The notes under the pieces: model-generated
Database searches by the model: none
What the model was told of the DNA's origin: nothing
Seen by the model: the letters and a program-made list of their open reading frames with translations, nothing else
Part shown: positions 56,405 through 64,000 of the stretch, piece after piece
Layout: each line of letters opens with the position of its first letter
Numbering within the stretch: the first letter of the stretch is position 1
Translations under genes and position numbers: made by a program
Source of the DNA: Shewanella sp. Choline-02u-19
GTDB lineage: Bacteria; Pseudomonadota; Gammaproteobacteria; Enterobacterales; Shewanellaceae
DNA: 64,000 bases
NCBI RefSeq assembly: GCF_002836205.1
Contig: NZ_PJBE01000013.1
Location: 1,364,001-1,428,000, forward strand
Reading direction: 5' to 3'

Positions 56405-57343
56405 ATGTCCGAAGAATTATCACCAGAACAGATCTCTCGTCGCAGCAAACTACAGAAACGCTTGCGCTCTGAAGTTGGCAAAGCCATTGGCGACTACAAC
56501 ATGATTGAAGAAGGCGATCGTGTTATGTGCTGTTTATCTGGGGGCAAAGATAGCTATGCTATGTTAGATATTCTGCTTAACCTTCAGCAACGAGCGCCGA
56601 TCAAGTTTGAAATAGTGGCGGTCAACCTTGACCAAAAGCAGCCTGGTTTCCCTGAAGAGATCTTACCCACCTACCTAGACACGCTTGGTGTGGCATATCA
56701 TATCTTAGAAAAAGACACCTACTCTATCGTCATGGATAAAATTCCAGAAGGTAAAACCACTTGCTCATTATGCTCACGTTTGCGCCGTGGCACGCTTTAT
56801 GGTTTTGCGCAAAAGATTGGTGCGACTAAAATTGCACTGGGTCATCATCGAGATGACATTATTGAAACCATGTTCCTAAACATGTTTTTTGCGGGCAGAA
56901 TGAAAGCGATGCCACCCAAGCTTTTATCTGATGACGGTGCCAATATGGTTATTCGTCCACTGGCTTATAGCAAAGAAAAAGACATAGCTGAATATGCTGA
57001 GCTGAAAAAGTTTCCCATCATCCCCTGTAACCTTTGTGGCTCGCAAGAGAATCTAAAACGTGCAGCAGTTAAAGATATGCTAGTTCAATGGGACAGAGAT
57101 TTCCCTGGACGTATAGAAACCATATTCACTGCGATGCAAAATACAGCGCCTTCTCAAGGTGTCGACAGGGCTAAATTTGATTTTCTAGCGCTAGAGCGTA
57201 ATGCAGATGCGCCTTTGAAGGGCGATGTTGCTGAATCTGACCTACCTGCCTTTGATTTTGTTGATATCACCAATAATGGCCATATTGATTTAGATAAAGC
57301 GGCGCGTATTGATGTCGTTAGCACTTATAGTCCGAATAGCTAA
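56405..57343 (+). CDS. ttcA: tRNA 2-thiocytidine synthetase TtcA
   Basis: 312 residues. The PP-loop [10 protein letters not shown] lies near 48-57. Two CxxC pairs, [11 protein letters not shown] (about 121) and CNLCGSQ (about 212), hold the iron-sulfur cluster. It thiolates cytidine 32 in certain tRNAs using ATP. The ATG follows directly after the U-tract of a terminator-like hairpin, leaving no usual ribosome-binding site, yet homology supports this start (the next conserved region [20 protein letters not shown] begins at residue 17). It ends at a bidirectional terminator. Confidence 0.96.
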   Translation: MSEELSPEQISRRSKLQKRLRSEVGKAIGDYNMIEEGDRVMCCLSGGKDSYAMLDILLNLQQRAPIKFEIVAVNLDQKQPGFPEEILPTYLDTLGVAYHILEKDTYSIVMDKIPEGKTTCSLCSRLRRGTLYGFAQKIGATKIALGHHRDDIIETMFLNMFFAGRMKAMPPKLLSDDGANMVIRPLAYSKEKDIAEYAELKKFPIIPCNLCGSQENLKRAAVKDMLVQWDRDFPGRIETIFTAMQNTAPSQGVDRAKFDFLALERNADAPLKGDVAESDLPAFDFVDITNNGHIDLDKAARIDVVSTYSPNS

Positions 57344-57363
57344 GTTAAGCGTTAATCGATATT

Positions 57364-57391
57364 AATAAAGCCCTCTTTAGAGGGCTTTATT
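57364..57391. terminator. bidirectional terminator between ttcA and the convergent gene
   Basis: Perfect 12-bp stem AATAAAGCCCTC / GAGGGCTTTATT around TTTA. Confidence 0.85.
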
Positions 57392-57406
57392 CGATCAGCT
57401 TAGAGG

Positions 57407-58027
57407 CTATTTGGCTGTCCATGGGCTAATGACTTTAGGCGCCTGACTAAACTCGATTGAGTTAAGGCTTTCAATCACTTCTTTATCCAAACGGTAAGTT
57501 CCACTAACAGGTATTTTTTTCCCATCGAGCGTTATCACAACATCGGCATCAAACTCTAAATTAAGTCCGGCTATTTCAGATGCAAAATAACGCATAGGAA
57601 ACCCTTGCATCATACTTAACAGGGTATTCATTTCTGTTTGGATCTGCAGTAACTCTGCACCGTCATATGCTTGTTTTGTATTCTTTGATCTCACCTGCAT
57701 CGCAATTGCGCAAGACTTCGCATCGCCATCAACATTAAGGTTAATCAGTGCTCTGTCTGATTTTAACTGTGCGTCATAAGGCAAAAATATTCTTTGGTCT
57801 TTGGTGAACGTTAATGGAAATGACTCTTTTTCAGTCGAAATTGTTCCATCAATAAGCTTGCAACCATTGGCTTTTGATACTGAAAAAGCCACTTCAACCA
57901 GTTGATAATTACCTTTATTGACTTGCTTAAGTCGCTGATAAAAACTTTGGTACTCTAACGATATAGGTTCAGCATTTACCGTTGCGCAACTAAACATAAC
58001 TAAGCTAAACAGCAGGGATTTTTTCAT
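57407..58027 (-). CDS. DUF2987-like periplasmic protein
   Basis: 206 residues. A signal peptide (MKKSLLFSLVMFSCATVNA, cleavage near 19) precedes a beta-rich domain with EPISLEYQSFYQRLKQVNKG and SVSKANGCKLIDGTISTEKE. It looks like the DUF2987 family known from Shewanella and Vibrio, which has no known function; the family name is from memory. Two Cys (about 56 and 106) may form a disulfide. It overlaps the 3' end of the upstream glucosaminidase gene by 23 bp on the same strand, so the two form an operon. Confidence 0.7.
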   Translation of the reverse strand: MKKSLLFSLVMFSCATVNAEPISLEYQSFYQRLKQVNKGNYQLVEVAFSVSKANGCKLIDGTISTEKESFPLTFTKDQRIFLPYDAQLKSDRALINLNVDGDAKSCAIAMQVRSKNTKQAYDGAELLQIQTEMNTLLSMMQGFPMRYFASEIAGLNLEFDADVVITLDGKKIPVSGTYRLDKEVIESLNSIEFSQAPKVISPWTAK

Positions 58028-58832
58028 TTTTTTCCACTAAATAGGGTTGATTTTGACGTAACATTTCAAGTAACTCATCGATATAAGCTTCTTGTCTTTC
58101 TGAATAATTCACCAGGCCATAAACAAGTTTATCAGCACTGGGCTCTTGGTTCTCCGCTCTCATATCTGCTCTAATTGACCTAAACAAGGCATAAGCAGCA
58201 TTGGAGTTAAGATTGCGCATATAGGAGGCTATAGAGTCCTCAACTGTTTTAAAAACAGCAACTTCATGTGATAGCCCATTAGTGCGAGATTGTGGTACTA
58301 ATCCACAGCCCTTTCTAAAGCACCATTGGCCGAAAAAGTTAAGCCCTTCTCTCGCGAAACGAGAACTGCCCCAACCCGTCTCATTGGCGGCTTGTATCAA
58401 CACCATATGTACAGGGACAACATCGACTCTGACGAGCAGTTTGTTGATGGTGTTAGTATTAATTCGTCTCGAAGTATACTGGTATTTTTCTGCAATCTGT
58501 TGCAAACGGAACTCATCTGCATCAGTGAGTTGTTTGTCATTTTCAAGCTGGGTATTAATACCGATCAAAAACTGACGCTCATCTTCAATAATGGCATTTT
58601 GATGTTTAACAGATGGGCGCAGAAAATCAAAAAATGCACGTTTCTTTGCTTTTACATCTTTAATGTCGCTAAATCTAGGGACTTTGCTAACCAGTTCATT
58701 ATTTCTTATGGCTTTACCTAATGGTTGCCCTTCATGAGTAAGCGAAGGGATTAGTGTTAGCCTAATAAGTAAGAAACCACCAATAACGACACCAAAAGCG
58801 ATGGTAAACAAACCAACTTTACCTGTCTTCAC
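58005..58832 (-). CDS. Bax-like glucosaminidase-domain protein
   Basis: 275 residues. One N-terminal membrane anchor (about 5-27) and a glucosaminidase/FlgJ-like domain (about 120-265) with IQAANETGWGSSRFAREGLN, where the Glu in NETGWG is the expected catalytic acid. FGQWCFRKGCGLVP matches the Bax subfamily. It probably cuts peptidoglycan N-acetylglucosamine linkages from the inner-membrane side. The name follows E. coli Bax; the exact role is unknown. It is first in a two-gene unit. Confidence 0.87.
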   Translation of the reverse strand: MKTGKVGLFTIAFGVVIGGFLLIRLTLIPSLTHEGQPLGKAIRNNELVSKVPRFSDIKDVKAKKRAFFDFLRPSVKHQNAIIEDERQFLIGINTQLENDKQLTDADEFRLQQIAEKYQYTSRRINTNTINKLLVRVDVVPVHMVLIQAANETGWGSSRFAREGLNFFGQWCFRKGCGLVPQSRTNGLSHEVAVFKTVEDSIASYMRNLNSNAAYALFRSIRADMRAENQEPSADKLVYGLVNYSERQEAYIDELLEMLRQNQPYLVEKNEKIPAV

Positions 58833-58990
58833 TGCACATCCTTATAATATACAAAATATGTCTTTGCTTAACCTGTGATTTTTGTATTATATGCCAGCTA
58901 GATCAAGATTACATCGCGAAAGATTCCGATTAAATCGTTATACTTATTGCGACCAATAAAACATCTGGGTATTCAGGAAGGAGACCCCCC

Positions 58991-59896
58991 ATGGAACACA
59001 ATGCACTTAATCAATATCAGCAAGTCGTCGCCATTGGTGGCGGACATGGCCTAGGACGCGTACTCTCAGCATTGTCATTTCTTGGCCCTAAACTGACAGG
59101 GATCGTAGCCACAACTGATAATGGTGGTTCTACCGGTCGTCTAAGAGCCGAAAAAGACTGTATTGCTTGGGGCGATCTACGTAATTGCCTTACACAGCTA
59201 TCTAAAAAACCTTCAATTGGTTCACTCATGTTTGAGTATCGCTTTAAGGGTGAAAGTGAACTCAATGGCCACAATTTAGGTAATTTAATGCTCACCGCAT
59301 TAGATGAGCTATGCGTTAGGCCGTTGGAAGCGATTAATTTAGTGCGTCAATTTTTAAATATCACAACTCGTCTAATCCCGATGTCTGAAGAACCAACACA
59401 CCTTGTCGCCATCGAAGCGAGCGGCAGAAGTGTTTTTGGTGAAATGAACGTCGACAAAATGACCGATACTCCCATAGCATTGTCACTTGACCCGTTAGTA
59501 CAAGCAACGTGTGAAGCCTGCGATGCAATACGCGATGCAGATTTAATCATACTCGGCCCAGGCAGTTTTTTAACCAGTATAATGCCTCCACTGCTGTTGC
59601 CTAAAATAGCAAAAGCGCTAGCCGAATCTTCGGCGGAAGTGATTTTAATTGACAATCTAACCGATGAACCGTCACCGATAGCAAATTGTGGACTCACGCA
59701 AAAGCTAGATTGGTGTCATCAAGTGCTTGGCCTTAAAATCATTGATAAGGTACTTAGCCATGCTGAAACCGCTTATCGAGAGGGTAACACCAGCTACTAT
59801 CCCTTAAGAAGTTCACATCATATTGGGCTACATGATAAGCGTGCGTTGGCAAATGCACTCGCAGAAATGTTGCCAGATAAACTCAATATTGTTTAA
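58991..59896 (+). CDS. ybhK: YvcK/YbhK (CofD-like) gluconeogenesis factor
   Basis: 301 residues, the length of E. coli YbhK (302). The nucleotide-binding start VAIGGGHGLGRVLSALSFLG is followed by TTDNGGSTGRLR and WGDLRNCL, and later DLIILGPGSFLTSIMPPLLL. Family members bind UDP-sugars and link carbon metabolism with cell-wall synthesis in other bacteria. AAGGAG precedes the ATG. It is a single gene bounded by a terminator shared with the aminotransferase. Confidence 0.92.
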   Translation: MEHNALNQYQQVVAIGGGHGLGRVLSALSFLGPKLTGIVATTDNGGSTGRLRAEKDCIAWGDLRNCLTQLSKKPSIGSLMFEYRFKGESELNGHNLGNLMLTALDELCVRPLEAINLVRQFLNITTRLIPMSEEPTHLVAIEASGRSVFGEMNVDKMTDTPIALSLDPLVQATCEACDAIRDADLIILGPGSFLTSIMPPLLLPKIAKALAESSAEVILIDNLTDEPSPIANCGLTQKLDWCHQVLGLKIIDKVLSHAETAYREGNTSYYPLRSSHHIGLHDKRALANALAEMLPDKLNIV

Positions 59897-59909
59897 ACAT
59901 TAGCAACAA

Positions 59910-59935
59910 AAAAAGGACCTAAGAAGGTCCTTTTT
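59910..59935. terminator. bidirectional terminator
   Basis: AAAAAGGACC and GGTCCTTTTT form a perfect 10-bp stem around TAAGAA, with T runs readable on both strands. It ends the ybhK and aminotransferase transcripts. Confidence 0.9.
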
Positions 59936-59950
59936 AAGTGTAATATCCGT

Positions 59951-61144
59951 TTATAGAACCGCGGCAATCGCCTTACATATAATCGGCATATTCGTTTTAG
60001 TCATGCCGGCAACGCTGATACGTCCAGAACCTACAATATAAACGCCAAACTCATCTTTTAGACGCTTTACCTGCGCTTTATCCAAGCCTGAAAAACTAAA
60101 CATGCCATTTTGGCTAGAGATAAATTCAAAGTCTTGAGTCACACCACTTTCTTTCAATGATGCGACGAATAAAGTCCGCATTTCGGCGATGCGCTCTCGC
60201 ATACCTTGTAGTTCATCATGCCAAAGTTGCTTTAACGACTCATCTTCTAAAATAGTACTAACGATCAATGCGCCATGCGCTGGAGGGTTAGAGTATGAAG
60301 CACGAATGGTGCTCTTTATCTGGCTAAAAGCATTTACCACTTCGGTATCGTTTGCGGCTACGACTGTTACAGCGCCAATACGTTCGTTATACAGACCAAA
60401 GTTCTTCGAGAAAGAGTTGGCAATAATAAGCTCGGGGACAGTGTCGGCAACAATACGTAGTCCTGTAGCATCCTCTTCAACGCCAGTGCCAAAACCTTGA
60501 TAAGCGAAATCAAATAACGGCACTAATGACTTACTCACGCATAGCTGTGCTACCGCGAGCCATTGGGCCTCATTTAAATCGATTCCTGTCGGGTTATGAC
60601 AACAACCATGGAGTAAAACAAGATCGCCCTCTTTTGCGCCACTCAAATCAGCTAACATGGCATCAAAATCTAGACTGTGCGTCTCGGCTTTATAATAGCC
60701 GTAAGATTGCGTCTTCAAGCCTGCAGATTGAAAAATATTTTGATGGTTTGCCCAGGTAGGATTACTGACCCAAATGGTGTCAGCTTTCGTATGTCGAACT
60801 AAAAACTCCGCTGCGACTCGAAGTGAGCCAGTACCGCCAGGAGCTTGTGCGGTTAACGCTCGGCCGTTATTAACAACGGTATGATCATTGCCAAACAATA
60901 GCGTTTGTACTGCACCGTTATACGCCTGTACGCCTTCCATCCCTAAATAGCTTTTAGTCTTCTCTGTTGCCAGTAACTTTTCTTCTGCTAATTTAACGGC
61001 TTTAAGAATAGGGGTTTTTCCAGATTCATCTTTATAGATCCCAACGCCTAAATTGACTTTATCCTCTCGGGGATCTGCTTTGAAGGCATCGGTAAGGCCT
61101 AGGATTGGATCGGCTGGGGCAAGTTCAACCTGGGAAAATATCAT
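59951..61144 (-). CDS. aspartate/aromatic amino acid aminotransferase (class I)
   Basis: 397 residues, the size of AspC/TyrB. The PLP lysine lies in ANSFSKNFGLYNERIG near 245. HGCCHNPTGIDL (substrate and PLP contacts) and VGSGRISVAGM near the C-terminus are present. It transfers amino groups between glutamate and oxaloacetate or aromatic 2-oxo acids. Sequence alone does not separate the aspC and tyrB roles here. It is monocistronic. Confidence 0.93.
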   Translation of the reverse strand: MIFSQVELAPADPILGLTDAFKADPREDKVNLGVGIYKDESGKTPILKAVKLAEEKLLATEKTKSYLGMEGVQAYNGAVQTLLFGNDHTVVNNGRALTAQAPGGTGSLRVAAEFLVRHTKADTIWVSNPTWANHQNIFQSAGLKTQSYGYYKAETHSLDFDAMLADLSGAKEGDLVLLHGCCHNPTGIDLNEAQWLAVAQLCVSKSLVPLFDFAYQGFGTGVEEDATGLRIVADTVPELIIANSFSKNFGLYNERIGAVTVVAANDTEVVNAFSQIKSTIRASYSNPPAHGALIVSTILEDESLKQLWHDELQGMRERIAEMRTLFVASLKESGVTQDFEFISSQNGMFSFSGLDKAQVKRLKDEFGVYIVGSGRISVAGMTKTNMPIICKAIAAVL

Positions 61145-61360
61145 AACTGCTTTCCTAAATAGAGGTGTGTAGGGGGTTCTGCTGTAGTTATACCATTGAA
61201 GTCACGCCGTAGAAAGTGAGTTTTAGCGACTAAAAAATAAAATTACCCATATTATCAATATTTGTCATTTATAGCCCTAGTATGATCAATAAACAGCATT
61301 AATTAAGTCAATTAATTGATATTATCTAAATGAGTAATTTGCGATCAAAAAACACACATA

Positions 61361-61390
61361 AAAAAGCCCCTACACTGTAGAGGCCTTTTT
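61361..61390 (-). terminator. terminator of serS
   Basis: GCCTCTACAGTGTAGGGGC on the minus strand forms an imperfect stem with flanking A and T runs, 12-40 bp after the serS stop. Confidence 0.75.
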
Positions 61391-61402
61391 AATGAGTTTG
61401 GT

Positions 61403-62692
<1,290 letters not shown>

Positions 62693-62707
62693 TTATTGTC
62701 TTAATAG

Positions 62708-63082
62708 TTAATAACGAGAAAACACCAATTGCTGTCCTAGAAAAACGACGAATATACACACGCCTACATTGACAACAACATTCAAAATCGCTTTAACCAA
62801 ATAACCTTCTTGCATCAGCAATAAAGACTCATTGGAAAAAGTAGAAAACGTAGTGAGGGCGCCTAACATTCCCACACCAATAAATGCTTTAATTTCTGGG
62901 CTCACTTCACTGACTTGACCAAAGGCGTATACAACACCCATTAAAAATGATCCCAGTATATTGACTACAAGTGTACCAAAAGGAAATCCACTACCAAACA
63001 CCTGAAGCATTAAAATTGAGATAAGATAACGTAAAACTGCACCAACAGACCCACCTAACGCAACAAAAAGTATATTACTCAT
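62708..63082 (-). CDS. crcB: fluoride channel CrcB/Fluc
   Basis: 124 residues with four membrane helices (about 4-25, 34-55, 68-88, 98-120). [13 protein letters not shown] and [18 protein letters not shown] and [15 protein letters not shown] are the conserved Fluc motifs that form the double-barrelled fluoride pore. It lowers cytoplasmic fluoride. No fluoride riboswitch is expected here because the gene overlaps rarA by 8 bp and is coupled to it. Confidence 0.95.
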   Translation of the reverse strand: MSNILFVALGGSVGAVLRYLISILMLQVFGSGFPFGTLVVNILGSFLMGVVYAFGQVSEVSPEIKAFIGVGMLGALTTFSTFSNESLLLMQEGYLVKAILNVVVNVGVCIFVVFLGQQLVFSRY

Positions 63083-64000
63083 ATCTTTTTACCTTACTTT
63101 GCTGATTAAGAATCGCTAAGTGCTCAAGCTTTTCTTTTATTCGTTTCTCAAATCCGCGCTCTGTTGGATAATAAAAACGGCTATCGGCAATCGATTTAGG
63201 CAGGTAAACCTCCCCTTCAGCATAAGCATTGGGTTCATCATGAGCGTATCGATATCCTTCACCGTAACCGATGTCTTGCATCAGTTTAGTCGGTGCATTT
63301 CTTAAATGCTCCGGTACACTTTCATTGCCCGTTTCTCGTGCAAGCTGTCTTGCGGCTTTAAAAGCGGTGTAGACAGCATTACTTTTGGGCGCACTTGCTA
63401 GGTACAAAACAGCTTGTGCTATCGCTCTTTCCCCTTCAGAGGGGCCCACTCGATGAAAACACTCCCAAGCATTGACCGCAACAGACATCGCATTAGGATC
63501 TGCATTGCCGATATCTTCTGACGCGATGGCAAGTAACCGTCTGCCAATATAGAGAGGATCGCAGCCACCTTCGAGCATTCGGCAATACCAATAAAGCGCA
63601 GCGTCGGGGTTTGAGCCACGAATAGATTTATGTACCGCTGAAATTAGGTCGTAGTATTGGTCGCCATTCTTATCAAACCCCGCGAGTTGCTGGCCTGCCA
63701 CCTGAATGATCATCGCTTCGGTGAAAACTTCACCGTCTTTAAGCATATCGCTAATCAATTCGATAAGGTTTAATGCTTTACGTGCATCGCCGTCGCATAC
63801 TTGTGCTAATTTTAACGCCACATCTGGCGGTAAAATCAACTTACGCTTACCGAGTCCACGCTCTTCATCAGCCAAAGCCTGCTGGGTGATCAGACAGATC
63901 TCCTCGGTAGTCAGCGCCTTAATCAGATACACACGTGCACGCGATAAGAGTGCGTTATTTATCTCAAAAGAAGGATTTTCAGTTGTTGCACCAACAAAAA
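63075..64000 (-). CDS. rarA: replication-associated recombination protein RarA (N-terminus outside window)
   Basis: The frame continues past base 64000, so only the C-terminal 308 residues are visible. It begins [20 protein letters not shown], the sensor-1 and arginine-finger part of the AAA+ domain. [20 protein letters not shown] is sensor 2. The tetramerisation domain follows, with [20 protein letters not shown] and [14 protein letters not shown]. RarA remodels stalled replication forks. It is the first visible gene of rarA-crcB-serS. Confidence 0.95.
   Translation of the reverse strand, partial: FVGATTENPSFEINNALLSRARVYLIKALTTEEICLITQQALADEERGLGKRKLILPPDVALKLAQVCDGDARKALNLIELISDMLKDGEVFTEAMIIQVAGQQLAGFDKNGDQYYDLISAVHKSIRGSNPDAALYWYCRMLEGGCDPLYIGRRLLAIASEDIGNADPNAMSVAVNAWECFHRVGPSEGERAIAQAVLYLASAPKSNAVYTAFKAARQLARETGNESVPEHLRNAPTKLMQDIGYGEGYRYAHDEPNAYAEGEVYLPKSIADSRFYYPTERGFEKRIKEKLEHLAILNQQSKVKRYE

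Overview
The window looks like chromosomal DNA of a marine gammaproteobacterium, most likely Shewanella or a close relative. The clearest sign is the block ccoNOQP - ccoH - ccoI - ccoS - SafE-like - etrA/fnr - uspE - ttcA (47.3-57.3 kb). It is followed by a Bax-like glucosaminidase, a YvcK/YbhK protein, an aromatic aminotransferase, serS, crcB and rarA. The EtrA, FadD and TtcA sequences are very close to enterobacterial homologues. The genus is my inference from gene content; no rRNA or other marker is present.

Layout. 0-12 kb holds a sensory and signalling region: a DnaQ-type exonuclease with a CNB-CBS-DUF294 protein, a MerR regulator with a carboxymuconolactone-decarboxylase-like target, a PAS-GGDEF diguanylate cyclase, a large multi-PAS GGDEF-EAL protein and a chemoreceptor. 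12.5-19.8 kb holds a fadD-like acyl-CoA ligase and a TetR-controlled RND efflux pair with three well-spaced operator palindromes. 19.8-27.2 kb is accessory DNA: a decayed recombinase, an attC-like integron site followed by an S41 protease cassette, an IS remnant, a receiver-domain fragment, a TonB-dependent receptor, a REP/IS200-like (Y1) transposase element and a methyltransferase. 27.2-35.1 kb is mostly core: a SirB2 protein, an apparent operon (small membrane protein - SbtA-like bicarbonate permease - purE - purK) divergent from a LysR regulator, and acnA.

35.1-46.4 kb is a second accessory region. It contains a 12-bp tandem repeat, a 282-aa orphan gene followed by an attC-like site, a second Y1 transposase preceded by a 366-bp partial tandem copy of itself, a truncated Rhs polymorphic toxin with a downstream lipoprotein that is a likely immunity protein, a frameshifted recombinase, about 1.9 kb with almost no coding capacity, and an intact tyrosine recombinase. 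Upstream of that recombinase is a nine-cysteine small protein with a good Fur box. 46.5-64 kb is core respiratory and housekeeping DNA. The cbb3 oxidase operon starts behind a perfect FNR box (TTGAT-N4-ATCAA), and the FNR-type regulator EtrA is encoded at the end of the same cluster.

Three observations deserve most attention. First, a bicarbonate permease appears to be co-transcribed with purE-purK, whose product PurK consumes bicarbonate. Second, the Rhs C-terminus has a His-then-Cys layout suggesting a permuted NlpC/P60-type enzyme, paired with a lipoprotein that would sit in the periplasm. Third, the ORF-poor stretch beside the tyrosine recombinase and its Fur-box small protein has no explanation from coding content. 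All identifications come from reading the sequence and from family knowledge; no database search was run.
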